From NCBI RefSeq assembly GCF_900157375.1, contig NZ_LT721901.1:1110365-1174364 (forward strand): a stretch of 64,000 nt of DNA, read 5' to 3'. This document shows positions 25,318 to 35,229 of this stretch, in pieces (the first letter of the stretch is position 1; each line of letters starts with the position of its first letter). The position numbers were made by a program, and so were the translations under genes. The notes under the pieces were generated by a model. The model saw only the letters and a list, made by a program, of their open reading frames with translations, ran no database searches and was not told where the DNA came from. The stretch is from Mycobacterium rhizamassiliense. GTDB taxonomy: Bacteria > Actinomycetota > Actinomycetes > Mycobacteriales > Mycobacteriaceae.

Positions 25318-27899
25318 GATTCGTCCTCAGCTCCCACTCGGATTTTCGGCATACCAATGGACACAGGGATCTTGCGACCGGCATGCTCGGTGAAGGTCAC
25401 CGTCGAGTCGACGGCGTCCGGGGCATTGACGAAGGAGACGAACCGCGACAGCTTGTTCGGATCCTCCAGCACGCCCTTCCACTCGCACTTGTAGTTCTCC
25501 ACATGCCGCTCCATTGCGGCCTCGAATTCCGCGGCCAGACCCAACGAGTCGTCGCACACGACCTCGCGCACGTGATCGAGTCCGCCCTCGAGCGATTCGA
25601 CCCACGGCGCCGTGCGCTGCAGCCGGTCGGCCGTGCGGATGTAGTACATGAGGAAGCGGTCGACGTAGCGGACCAGGGTCTCGGTGTCCAGGTCGCTGGC
25701 CAGCAGCTCGGCGTGCCGCGGGGTCATGCCGCCGTTGCCCGCAACGTAGAGGTTCCAGCCCTTTTCGGTGGCGATGACGCCCACGTCCTTGCCCCGCGCC
25801 TCGGCACACTCACGCGCGCAGCCCGAGACGCCCATCTTGATCTTGTGCGGTGCCCGCAGGCCGCGGTAGCGCAGCTCCAGGTCGATGGCGAGCTGCACCG
25901 AATCCTGCTGGCCGTAGCGGCACCAGTCGGTGCCGACGCAGCTCTTCACCGTGCGCAATGACTTGCCGTAGGCGTGGCCGGATTCCATTCCGCCGTCCAC
26001 CAACCGCTTCCAGATTTCCGGCAGCTGGTCGACCCGGGCCCCGAACATGTCGATCCGCTGGCCGCCGGTGATCTTCGTGTACAGCCCGAAGTCCTGCGCG
26101 ATCTGCCCGATCAGGATCAGGTGCTCGGGCTTGATGTCGCCGCCGGGCACCCGCGGCACGATCGAGTAGCTGCCGTTCTTCTGGATGTTGGCCAGGAAGT
26201 GGTCGTTGGAATCCTGCAGCGCGGCCTGCTCGCCCTCCAGGATGTGCTCGGATCCGGTGGAGGCCAGGATGGAGGCGACCACGGGTTTGCAGATGTCGCA
26301 ACCCCTTCCGCGGCCGTAGCGCTCCAGCAGACCGGAGAAGGTCCGGATCTCGGTCGCGGAGATGATCTCGAAGAGATCGGCCCGTGACTGGCTGAAGTGC
26401 TCGCACAGCGCCTTGGACTGCTCCACGCCCTCGGCTTCCAGCAGCTGCTTGAGCAGCGGCACGCACGATCCGCACGAGGTACCGGCCAGCGTGCACGACT
26501 TGAGCGAGGGAACGTCCGCGCAGCCGTCGGCGATCGCACACTTCAGATCGCCCTTGGTGACGTTGTTGCAGGAGCAGATCTGTGCCGAGTCCGGCAGCGC
26601 ACCGACGCCCAATGCCGAAGCGCCGCCACCGGATCCGGCCGGCGCGATCAGCGCGAGCGGGTCCCCGGGCAGCTCGCTGCCGACCATCGGCCGCAGCACC
26701 CCGTAGGACGAAGCGTCGCCCACCAGCACGCCACCGAGCAGGGTCTTGGCGTCGTCGGAGAGGACGAGCTTGGCGTAGGTCCGATTCACCGCGTCGTTGA
26801 CGGCGACCTCGAGGCAGTCGTCGGTCGCCCCCATCGCGTCGCCGAAGCTGGCGACGTCGACGCCCAGCAGCTTGAGCTTGGTGGACAGGTCGGCCTCGGG
26901 GAACTCCGCGCTTCCGCCCAGCAGCCGATCCACCACGACCTCGGCGGAGGTGTAGCCCGGCGCGACCAGGCCGTAGCACCGGCCCTCGATCGCCGCCACC
27001 TCGCCGACGGCGTAGATGTCAGGATCGCTTGTCTGGCAAGACAGGTCGGTGAACACGCCACCGCGCTCGGCCAGCTTCAGGCCCGCCGCGGCGGCCAGCT
27101 CGTCGCGCGGCCGGACGCCGGCGGCGAATATCACCACGCCGGCGTCGATGACCTGGCCGTCGCTCAGGCGCACCCGCGCCGACGCCGAACCGTCGGGCAA
27201 CTCCACGGCTTCGATCGATTCGGTGCCGGTGCCGACGTGCACGGAGATCCCGAGCTCGGTGATCATCCGGGCCAGTAGCGCGCCGCCGCCCTCGTCGATC
27301 TGCTGGGCCATCAGCCGCGGCATCATCTCGACGACGTGTGTCTGCAATCCGAACTGGCGCAACGCATTGGCGGCTTCCAGCCCGAGCAGGCCGCCGCCGA
27401 TCACAACGCCGGCCTCATTGTGACCGGCGTCACGGGCGCGCTCGGCGCCGGCGCGGATCGCGTCGAGGTCGTCGAGCGTGCGGTACACGTGGCAGCCGGG
27501 CAGGTCGTGCCCGGGCACCGGCGGGACAAAGGCGTAGGAGCCGGTGGCCAGCACCAGGGTGTCGTAGCTGTGCCGCTCGCCATCCGCGGTGAGCACTGAC
27601 TTTGTCGCACGGTCGATTTCGGTGACCTTGGCGTCCAGCAGCAGCCGAACCCGGTCGTCGCCGGCGTAGTCATTCCCGGGCAGCGCCAGCAGCGCGCGGT
27701 CCCAGCTTTCGGTGTACGAGGTCAGCCCGACGCGGTCGTACGCCGCATCCGTCTCCTCGGCCAAAACCGTGATCTGCCAAGTCCCGTCGGCATCGCGGGC
27801 CCGCAGCGCCTCGACCAAACGGTGCCCCACCATGCCGTGTCCGATCACCACCATGTGACCGCCGGCACAGTGTGCGCGCGTATCTGGGGTGGGAGCCAT
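25314..27899 (-). CDS. nirB: nitrite reductase (NADH) large subunit
   Basis: 861 residues. An FAD/NAD(P)H oxidoreductase part lies at about 1-330 (HMVVIGHGMVGHRLVEALRA; VIGGGLLGLEAANALRQFG). The [2Fe-2S] domain has CSCNNVTKGDL and CGSCVPLLKQLL. The siroheme-[4Fe-4S] domain has CVGTDWC (C-x5-C) and SGCAREC (C-x3-C). The enzyme takes electrons from NADH to reduce nitrite to ammonium for nitrogen assimilation. nirD follows with a 4-bp overlap. It faces away from nnaR and the chelatase. The 225-bp divergent region to the heat-shock gene holds an inverted repeat close to nirB. Confidence 0.95.
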   Translation of the reverse strand: MAPTPDTRAHCAGGHMVVIGHGMVGHRLVEALRARDADGTWQITVLAEETDAAYDRVGLTSYTESWDRALLALPGNDYAGDDRVRLLLDAKVTEIDRATKSVLTADGERHSYDTLVLATGSYAFVPPVPGHDLPGCHVYRTLDDLDAIRAGAERARDAGHNEAGVVIGGGLLGLEAANALRQFGLQTHVVEMMPRLMAQQIDEGGGALLARMITELGISVHVGTGTESIEAVELPDGSASARVRLSDGQVIDAGVVIFAAGVRPRDELAAAAGLKLAERGGVFTDLSCQTSDPDIYAVGEVAAIEGRCYGLVAPGYTSAEVVVDRLLGGSAEFPEADLSTKLKLLGVDVASFGDAMGATDDCLEVAVNDAVNRTYAKLVLSDDAKTLLGGVLVGDASSYGVLRPMVGSELPGDPLALIAPAGSGGGASALGVGALPDSAQICSCNNVTKGDLKCAIADGCADVPSLKSCTLAGTSCGSCVPLLKQLLEAEGVEQSKALCEHFSQSRADLFEIISATEIRTFSGLLERYGRGRGCDICKPVVASILASTGSEHILEGEQAALQDSNDHFLANIQKNGSYSIVPRVPGGDIKPEHLILIGQIAQDFGLYTKITGGQRIDMFGARVDQLPEIWKRLVDGGMESGHAYGKSLRTVKSCVGTDWCRYGQQDSVQLAIDLELRYRGLRAPHKIKMGVSGCARECAEARGKDVGVIATEKGWNLYVAGNGGMTPRHAELLASDLDTETLVRYVDRFLMYYIRTADRLQRTAPWVESLEGGLDHVREVVCDDSLGLAAEFEAAMERHVENYKCEWKGVLEDPNKLSRFVSFVNAPDAVDSTVTFTEHAGRKIPVSIGMPKIRVGAEDES

Positions 27900-27965
27900 G
27901 CGACGAGAATATGGGCCAGAAATTAAGGAAAAATCGCGCCATGTATCGCTCGTATGACGTGGGTC

Positions 27966-27990
27966 TCACACCTCACAGTTTCCTGTGTGA
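27966..27990 (-). promoter_or_regulatory. inverted repeats in the nirB upstream region
   Basis: CACAG-TTTC-CTGTG at 27974-27987 is a perfect inverted repeat, flanked by TCACA (27966-27970) and TGTGA (27986-27990). It lies 67-91 bases upstream of nirB. It could be an activator or repressor site; it does not match the GlnR pattern well, and the binding protein is unknown. Confidence 0.4.
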
Positions 27991-28020
27991 TGTGTTTTCT
28001 CTCCGGGTGAACGGCCTAGT

Positions 28021-28050
28021 GGAACTTAAGCGTGGGGCGCTCAAGTTGTT
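28021..28050 (+). promoter_or_regulatory. ECF-sigma (SigE/SigH-like) promoter overlapping an HspR (HAIR) operator for acr2
   Basis: CTTAAGC-N7-GCTCAAG (28025-28045) matches the HAIR palindrome CTTGAGT-N7-ACTCAAG in spacing and 11 of 14 bases. A half site ACTCAAG recurs at 28099-28105. The same stretch has GGAAC (28021-28025) and GTT (28045-28047) 19 bases apart, the SigE/SigH -35 and -10 pattern. M. tuberculosis acr2 is known to be under HspR and SigE/SigH control. Confidence 0.65.
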
Positions 28051-28124
28051 AGTTGCAGCAGGCCGGCAAGGTGCCGGTCACAGCAAACTCACAATGAAAC
28101 TCAAGGAAGCAAAGAGGAGACGAC

Positions 28125-28574
28125 ATGAGCAACCTCGCACTGTGGTCGCGACCGGCCTGGGACACCGACCGGTGGCTGCGCGACTTCTTCGGACCGGCGG
28201 CCGCTGCCGACTGGGCCAAGCCGGTGACCACTGGTTTCACCCCGGCCGCCGAGATCGTCAAGGACGGCGATGACGCGGTGGTACGCCTGGAACTGCCCGG
28301 GGTGGACGTAGCCAAGGACGTCAACGTCGAGGTGGACAAGGGCCGCCTGGTGATCCACGGCGAACACCGTGACGAGCACCACACTGAGGAGCGTGGCCGC
28401 ACGTTAGGCGAGATCCGGTACGGCTCCTTCCGCCGGTCGTTCCGGCTGCCGGAGCACGTCACCGGCGAGGCCGTGGCGGCGTCGTACGACGCCGGCGTGT
28501 TGACGGTGCGGGTCACCGGCGCGTTGAAGAAGCCGGCCGGAAGCCAGGCGCAGCGCATCGAGATCACCAAGTAA
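28125..28574 (+). CDS. hsp20: small heat-shock protein, Hsp20/alpha-crystallin family (Acr2-like)
   Basis: 149 residues. The alpha-crystallin domain spans about 40-140: AEIVKDGDDAVVRLELPGVD, GRLVIHGEHRDEH, then YGSFRRSFRLPEHVTGEAV and YDAGVLTVRV. The N-terminus MSNLALWSRPAWDTDRWLRD is typical of mycobacterial Acr2/HrpA (Rv0251c by memory). It is an ATP-independent holdase for unfolded proteins during heat and oxidative stress. AGAGGAGA lies before the ATG. An HspR-type operator and ECF-type promoter are upstream, and a large hairpin follows the gene. Confidence 0.93.
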   Translation: MSNLALWSRPAWDTDRWLRDFFGPAAAADWAKPVTTGFTPAAEIVKDGDDAVVRLELPGVDVAKDVNVEVDKGRLVIHGEHRDEHHTEERGRTLGEIRYGSFRRSFRLPEHVTGEAVAASYDAGVLTVRVTGALKKPAGSQAQRIEITK

Positions 28575-28590
28575 CACAGCCGAACGTCGG

Positions 28591-28627
28591 GTTGTTGGGT
28601 CCGCATTCGAAGGAATCGCCCAACAAC
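28591..28627. terminator. hairpin between acr2 and the PEP-mutase-like gene, candidate bidirectional terminator
   Basis: Perfect 9-bp arms GTTGTTGGG (28591-28599) and CCCAACAAC (28619-28627) with a 19-base loop, in the gap between convergent genes. No T-run. Confidence 0.5.
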
Positions 28628-28650
28628 TCGTCGTTGGCGCACAACAGGTT

Positions 28651-29412
28651 TCAGCCCCAGCGGGCCAGCAGCTCTTTGGCCCGGCCGCCCAGCGCGGCCT
28701 GCAGGAAGGGACCGAAGCTGATGCGTCCCACACCCAGCGGTCCGAACGACGCCGGGTCGTCCTGGTCGGGCAGCGCGATCGCGTTGATCGGCACCGGTAG
28801 CTCAGTGGCCAAGCGCCGCAACGTTTCCGGGTCGTGGCGGCCCACGGGGTAGAGCACATCGGCTCCGGCTGCCGCGGCCTGGGTCAGCCGCTGCACGGCC
28901 CGCTCCACCCGATCGGAATCGTCACCGTCGCTGCGCAGGAACAGATCGGTGCGGGCGTTGACCACGACGTGCACCCCGGCCGCGTCGGCGGCCGAGCGCA
29001 GCGCGCCGACCAACTCGGCGTGTTCCTCGGCGGACCGCAGCCGCTTTCCCTCCGAGTGCACGGTGTCTTCGATGTTCAGGCCGACGGCGCCCGCGCTCAA
29101 CAGGCCCTCGATGAGGCGCTGCGCCGGCTGGCCGTACCCGGATTCGAGGTCGACCGACACGGGCACGTCGACGGCGGCGGTGATCTGGGCGACGCGGGTC
29201 ATCGCGTCCTCGAACGACATGCCCTCGCCGTCTGGTTTGCCGATCGAGTCGGCCATCGGATGGCTGCCCACGGTCAGCGCGACGAATCCGGCGTCGGTGG
29301 CAAGGCGCGCCGACCAGGCATCCCAGACCGTCGGCAGGACCACCGGATTGCCCGGCTGATGCAGTGCGAGCAGCGCTTCGGCGCGCTGCGCCAGCGCGGA
29401 TTGGTCGGTCAT
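28651..29412 (-). CDS. isocitrate lyase / PEP mutase superfamily protein
   Basis: 253 residues with a TIM barrel of the PEP mutase/ICL family: VVLPTVWDAWSARLATDAGF, LTVGSHPMADSIGKPDGEGM, VSVDLESGYGQPAQRLIEGL, GLNIEDTVHSEGKRLRSAEE and VVNARTDLFL. Metal-binding acids (DLESGYG, NIEDT) are present, but the catalytic KxCGH of isocitrate lyase is not. Likely a C-C or P-C lyase or mutase acting on a small oxoacid; the exact reaction is unknown. The gene is convergent with acr2. Confidence 0.85.
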   Translation of the reverse strand: MTDQSALAQRAEALLALHQPGNPVVLPTVWDAWSARLATDAGFVALTVGSHPMADSIGKPDGEGMSFEDAMTRVAQITAAVDVPVSVDLESGYGQPAQRLIEGLLSAGAVGLNIEDTVHSEGKRLRSAEEHAELVGALRSAADAAGVHVVVNARTDLFLRSDGDDSDRVERAVQRLTQAAAAGADVLYPVGRHDPETLRRLATELPVPINAIALPDQDDPASFGPLGVGRISFGPFLQAALGGRAKELLARWG

Positions 29413-29527
29413 AGGTGTCTGCTCCCTGGGTTCCCTGACGTTTCGGGTCCGGCACCCGAGCCGGTGCTGTGGATACTATCGAGGGCGTACTGTGATCCGT
29501 AACACCATCAGCCCGAGGAGATCTGCG

Positions 29528-29824
29528 TTGACCACGACCACCGAACTCGCCGAACTGCACACCCTCATCGGCGGTCTACGGCGGTGCGTCGGCTCCTTGA
29601 AGGCCCGCTACGGTGACAGCCCGGCGATGCGCCGCATTGTTATTGATGCCGACCGGATCCTGAGCGATGTCGAATTACTCGACACCGATGTTTCGGAATT
29701 AGACTTGGCGCGCGCCACGGTGCAGCAATCCGGCGAGAAGATCGCCATTCCCGACACCCAATACGACAGCGATTTCTGGCGCGATGTCGACGACGAGGGT
29801 GTCGGCGGTCACAACCGGTCCTGA
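29528..29824 (+). CDS. conserved small mycobacterial protein (Rv0250c-like)
   Basis: 98 residues, acidic, without a signal peptide or membrane segment. It reads as two helices (ELAELHTLIGGLRRCVGSL; AMRRIVIDADRILSDVELLD) and an acidic C-terminal tail ending YDSDFWRDVDDEGVGGHNRS. TTG 29528 is chosen because GAGGAG lies eight bases upstream; GTG 29492 has no such site. It precedes the succinate dehydrogenase operon, separated by a strong hairpin. The same order occurs in M. tuberculosis by memory (Rv0250c, Rv0249c). Function unknown. Confidence 0.75.
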   Translation: MTTTTELAELHTLIGGLRRCVGSLKARYGDSPAMRRIVIDADRILSDVELLDTDVSELDLARATVQQSGEKIAIPDTQYDSDFWRDVDDEGVGGHNRS

Positions 29825-29831
29825 TAATCAA

Positions 29832-29852
29832 GCCCCCCGCGAAATGGGGGGC
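29832..29852 (+). terminator. GC-rich hairpin before the succinate dehydrogenase operon
   Basis: Perfect 7-bp arms GCCCCCC and GGGGGGC with a GCGAAAT loop, starting eight bases after the stop of the small upstream gene. No T-run follows, which is common for mycobacterial terminators. Confidence 0.55.
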
Positions 29853-29904
29853 CCGCTCTGTGTACCCTTCGATCCAACAGCCCGTTCGAAGAGGAACACA
29901 GTAG

Positions 29905-30744
29905 ATGAGCGCACCTACGGCGAACCGTCCTGCGTCCGGCGTCTTTTCACCGACGCGGGCCAAAATTCCGCAACGCACACTGCGCACCGACCGGTGGTGG
30001 ATGTCGCCCTTGCGGATCGACCTGGGCTTCGCCGCATTCATCATTTATGCGACGGCGCGCGCGTTCCAGCAGAATTACTTCTTCGTCCCCAAGTACCACT
30101 ACCTGACGCCGTTCTATTCGCCGTGCGTCAGCAAGGCTTGCGGTGAGGCCAGCGATTTCTGGCCGCAGATCATCCCCACCGGCTACTGGTGGAGCGCGCT
30201 GATCCCTTACGCGGCGCTGTCGCTGCCATTCCTGCTGCTGTTCCGGCTCACCTGCTACTACTACCGCGGCGCCTACTACCGCACGGTGTGGCAGTCGCCC
30301 AGCGCCTGCGGGGTGGCCGAGCCCCGTGTCCACTACACCGGCGAGACCAAGTTCCCGCTGATCGTGCAGAACACCCACCGGTACTTCTTCTACATCGCCG
30401 GCATCATCTCGATCATCAACACCTACGACGCGATCGTCGCGTTCCACTCCGACAGCGGGCCCGGCGGGTTCGGCTTCGGCCTGGGCAACCTGGTCCTGCT
30501 CGGCAACGTCATCATGCTGTGGATCTACACGCTGTCCTGCCACTCGTGCCGGCACGTGACCGGCGGGCGGCTCAAGCACTTCTCCAAGCACCCTGTGCGG
30601 TACTGGATCTGGACGAAGGTCAGCGTCATCAACACCCGGCACAAGCTGTTCGCCTGGATCACACTCGGCACGCTGATGTTCACCGATTTCTACGTTGCGA
30701 TGATGGCCAGCGGCCACCTTGTCGACCTGAGATTTGTTGGCTGA
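29905..30744 (+). CDS. succinate dehydrogenase membrane anchor subunit (Sdh1 type)
   Basis: 279 residues with about five hydrophobic segments, including GFAAFIIYATARAFQ, LIPYAALSLPFLLLF, FFYIAGIISIINTYD and LGNLVLLGNVIMLWIYTL, and His/Cys-rich loops (CHSCRHVTGG) that may hold heme or quinone sites. It anchors the SdhAB head to the membrane and passes electrons to menaquinone. The ribosome site GAAGAGGAA precedes the ATG. SdhA and SdhB follow directly on the same strand. From memory it corresponds to Rv0249c. Confidence 0.9.
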   Translation: MSAPTANRPASGVFSPTRAKIPQRTLRTDRWWMSPLRIDLGFAAFIIYATARAFQQNYFFVPKYHYLTPFYSPCVSKACGEASDFWPQIIPTGYWWSALIPYAALSLPFLLLFRLTCYYYRGAYYRTVWQSPSACGVAEPRVHYTGETKFPLIVQNTHRYFFYIAGIISIINTYDAIVAFHSDSGPGGFGFGLGNLVLLGNVIMLWIYTLSCHSCRHVTGGRLKHFSKHPVRYWIWTKVSVINTRHKLFAWITLGTLMFTDFYVAMMASGHLVDLRFVG

Positions 30745-30789
30745 CAAGCCGTTTGAAGAAAAATCCAGAATTTAGCGAGCGAGGGTTTC

Positions 30790-32706
30790 ATGGTTGAGGT
30801 CGAGCGGCATGCCTACGACGTAGTCGTCATCGGCGCCGGCGGCGCGGGACTGCGTGCGGTCATCGAAGCGCGTGAGCGGGGCCTGAAGGTCGCTGTCGTG
30901 TCCAAGTCGCTGTTCGGCAAGGCGCACACGGTGATGGCCGAGGGCGGCTGCGCCGCCTCGATGGGCAACACCAACCCGAAGGACAACTGGGAGACCCACT
31001 TCGGCGACACGATGCGCGGTGGCAAGTTCCTGAACAACTGGCGGATGGCCGAACTGCACGCCAAGGAGGCCCCGGAGCGGGTCTGGGAGCTGGAGACCTA
31101 CGGCGCGCTGTTCGATCGCCTCAAGGACGGAAAGATCAGCCAGCGCAACTTCGGTGGGCACACCTACCCGCGGCTCGCGCACGTCGGTGACCGCACCGGC
31201 CTGGAGCTGATCCGCACCATGCAGCAGAAGATCGTCTCGCTGCAGCAGGAGGACTTCGCCGAACTCGGCGACTACGAGGCGCGCATCAAGGTGTACGCCG
31301 AGTGCGCGATCACCGAGCTGATCAAGGACGGGGACCGGATCGCCGGGGCCTTCGGCTACTGGCGCCAGAGCGGCAAGTTCGTTCTGTTCGAGACCCCCGC
31401 GGTGGTGCTGGCCACCGGCGGCATCGGAAAGTCGTTCAAGGTCACGTCGAACTCCTGGGAGTACACCGGCGACGGCCACGCCCTGGCGCTGCGCGCCGGC
31501 GCGACGCTGATCAACATGGAGTTCATCCAGTTCCACCCGACGGGCATGGTGTGGCCGCCGAGTGTGAAGGGGATTCTGGTCACCGAGGGTGTGCGCGGCG
31601 ACGGCGGAGTGTTGAAGAACTCCGACAACAAGCGCTTCATGTTCGACTACATCCCCCCGGTGTTCAAGGGCCAGTACGCCGAGTCCGAGCAGGAAGCCGA
31701 CCAGTGGCTCAAGGACAACGACTCCGCCCGCCGTACCCCGGACCTGCTGCCCCGCGATGAGGTCGCCCGCGCGATCAACTCCGAGGTCAAGGCCGGCCGC
31801 GGAACCCCGCACGGCGGCGTGTACCTGGACATCGCCTCCCGCCTGACGCCGGACGAGGTCAAGCGGCGGCTGCCGTCGATGTACCACCAGTTCATGGAGC
31901 TGGCCGGCGTCGACATCACCAAGGAGCCAATGGAAGTCGGGCCCACCTGTCACTACGTGATGGGCGGTGTCGAGGTCGAACCCGACACCGGCGCGGCGAC
32001 CGTGGCCGGCCTGTTCGCCGCGGGCGAGTGCTCCGGCGGCATGCACGGCTCCAACCGGCTCGGCGGTAACTCGCTGTCCGACCTGCTGGTCTTCGGCCGC
32101 CGGGCCGGACTGGGCGCCGCGGACTACGCCCGCGCCCTGTCCAGCCGGCCGACCGTGAGCGACGACGCCGTCGAGGCGGCGGCGAAGCGGGCGCTGGACC
32201 CCTTCGACGGACCGGCCAACGGCGCCACCCCGGAGAACCCGTACACGCTGCAGCAGGAACTGCAGCAGTCGATGAACGACCTGGTCGGCATCATCCGCAA
32301 GTCGGAGGAAGTCGCCGAGGCCATCGAGCGGCTCGTCAAACTCCGCGAGCGGTTCAAGAACATCAAGGTCGAGGGCGGCCGCGAGTACAACCCCGGCTGG
32401 AACCTGGCGATCGACCTGCGCAACATGCTGCTGGTGTGCGAATGCGTGGCCAACGCCGCGCTGCTGCGCACCGAGAGCCGCGGCGGGCACACCCGCGACG
32501 ACCACCCGGGCATGGACTCGTCGTGGCGCAAGGTGCTGCTGGTCTGCCGTGCGGGCGGCGGCGATGACGTCATTCCCGACGTCTCCGTCACCCGCGAAGA
32601 CCAGGTGCCGATGCGGGCCGATCTGATGGAGCTCTTCGAGATCTCCGAGCTGGAGAAGTACTTCACCGAAGAAGAGCTGGCCGACCACCCAGGACGGAGA
32701 GGCTAA
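30790..32706 (+). CDS. sdhA: succinate dehydrogenase / fumarate reductase flavoprotein subunit
   Basis: 638 residues. The FAD motif is VVVIGAGGAGLRAVIEA; the His for covalent flavin attachment is in KAHTVMAEGGCAAS; catalytic segments are FIQFHPTGM, VTEGVRGDGGVL and GPTCHYVMGGVEV; and GSNRLGGNSLSDLLVFG closes the FAD site. It oxidises succinate to fumarate. The stop codon shares one base with the sdhB ATG (TAATG), so translation is coupled. From memory it corresponds to Rv0248c. Confidence 0.96.
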   Translation: MVEVERHAYDVVVIGAGGAGLRAVIEARERGLKVAVVSKSLFGKAHTVMAEGGCAASMGNTNPKDNWETHFGDTMRGGKFLNNWRMAELHAKEAPERVWELETYGALFDRLKDGKISQRNFGGHTYPRLAHVGDRTGLELIRTMQQKIVSLQQEDFAELGDYEARIKVYAECAITELIKDGDRIAGAFGYWRQSGKFVLFETPAVVLATGGIGKSFKVTSNSWEYTGDGHALALRAGATLINMEFIQFHPTGMVWPPSVKGILVTEGVRGDGGVLKNSDNKRFMFDYIPPVFKGQYAESEQEADQWLKDNDSARRTPDLLPRDEVARAINSEVKAGRGTPHGGVYLDIASRLTPDEVKRRLPSMYHQFMELAGVDITKEPMEVGPTCHYVMGGVEVEPDTGAATVAGLFAAGECSGGMHGSNRLGGNSLSDLLVFGRRAGLGAADYARALSSRPTVSDDAVEAAAKRALDPFDGPANGATPENPYTLQQELQQSMNDLVGIIRKSEEVAEAIERLVKLRERFKNIKVEGGREYNPGWNLAIDLRNMLLVCECVANAALLRTESRGGHTRDDHPGMDSSWRKVLLVCRAGGGDDVIPDVSVTREDQVPMRADLMELFEISELEKYFTEEELADHPGRRG

Positions 32707-33452
32707 TGGGCTACAACGCGACCATGCAGGTCTGGCGCGGCGACGACGACAGCGGCGAGCTGCAGGACTTCACCGTCGAGGTCAACGAGGGCGAGGTGGT
32801 CCTCGACATCATCCACCGCCTGCAGGCGACCCAGACGCCGGACCTCGCGGTGCGGTGGAACTGCAAGGCCGGCAAGTGCGGATCGTGCTCGGCCGAGATC
32901 AACGGCAAGCCCCGCCTGATGTGCATGACCCGGATGTCCTCGTTCGCCGAGGACGAGGTCGTGACGGTCACGCCGCTGCGGACCTTCCCGGTGATCCGGG
33001 ACCTGGTCACCGACGTCTCGTTCAACTACGAAAAGGCCCGTGAGATACCGTCTTTCGCGCCGCCCAAGGACCTGCAGCCCGGGGAGTACCGGATGGCGCA
33101 GGTCGACGTGCAGCGCTCGCAGGAATTCCGCAAGTGCATCGAGTGCTTCCTGTGTCAGAACGTCTGCCACGTGGTCCGCGACCACGAGGAGAACAAGGAA
33201 GCGTTCGCCGGACCGCGGTTCCTGATGCGCATCGCCGAGCTGGAGATGCATCCCCTGGACACCCTCGACCGGCGCGACATGGCGCAGGAAGAGCATGGCC
33301 TGGGTTACTGCAACATCACCAAGTGCTGCACCGAGGTGTGCCCCGAGCACATCAAGATCACCGACAACGCGCTGATCCCGATGAAGGAACGCGTCGCCGG
33401 CCGCAAGTACGACCCCGTGGTGTGGTTGGGCAACAAGCTGTTTCGCCGCTAG
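32706..33452 (+). CDS. sdhB: succinate dehydrogenase iron-sulfur subunit
   Basis: 248 residues. The [2Fe-2S] domain has WNCKAGKCGSCSAEINGKPR followed by MC; the C-terminal domain has CIECFLCQNVCHVV and CCTEVCPEHI for the [4Fe-4S] and [3Fe-4S] clusters. It carries electrons from SdhA to the membrane anchor. The ATG overlaps the last base of sdhA. The gene ends in a GC-rich region with two hairpins. From memory it corresponds to Rv0247c. Confidence 0.95.
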   Translation: MGYNATMQVWRGDDDSGELQDFTVEVNEGEVVLDIIHRLQATQTPDLAVRWNCKAGKCGSCSAEINGKPRLMCMTRMSSFAEDEVVTVTPLRTFPVIRDLVTDVSFNYEKAREIPSFAPPKDLQPGEYRMAQVDVQRSQEFRKCIECFLCQNVCHVVRDHEENKEAFAGPRFLMRIAELEMHPLDTLDRRDMAQEEHGLGYCNITKCCTEVCPEHIKITDNALIPMKERVAGRKYDPVVWLGNKLFRR

Positions 33453-33478
33453 GCGGCGCTAGGCCCGCCACGCGGGCC
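33446..33478. terminator. double hairpin between sdhB and the flavin reductase gene
   Basis: GCCGC-TAG-GCGGC overlaps the sdhB stop, followed by GGCCCGC-CAC-GCGGGCC (33462-33478). Both stems are perfect and lie between convergent genes, suiting termination from both sides. No T-run. Confidence 0.5.
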
Positions 33479-33495
33479 GACTGGCTCGACTCCGG

Positions 33496-35023
<1,528 letters not shown>

Positions 35024-35077
35024 CTCTCCATTATCGCCGCAGGTAGATGGGCTGCAAACGCGGTTACAAGAGCCAAG

Positions 35078-35089
35078 CCAACCGGTTGG
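35078..35089. promoter_or_regulatory. perfect palindrome between the 2OG oxygenase and fadE5
   Basis: CCAACCGGTTGG, a 12-base perfect palindrome with an AAC-N2-GTT core, in the 206-bp divergent promoter region, 54 bases from the oxygenase start. Looks like a TetR-type operator. Confidence 0.5.
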
Positions 35090-35158
35090 TTAGTTAGACG
35101 GTGCAATGTAGCTCACATTAACTTGCATCCGCGTCACGAGCGGATTACTTTTAGCGGT

Positions 35159-35174
35159 GTTACTGGTGGGTAAC
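35159..35174. promoter_or_regulatory. inverted repeat GTTAC-N6-GTAAC upstream of fadE5
   Basis: Perfect inverted repeat GTTAC-TGGTGG-GTAAC, 55 bases before the fadE5 start. The core TTAC-N6-GTAA is also found between fadA2 and fabG4 (38764-38779), so one regulator may control both promoters. Confidence 0.55.
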
Positions 35175-35229
35175 TTACAGTCCGAGTACCCAACCACACG
35201 TGGCATTCTCAACGAGGAGGAATACCAGA

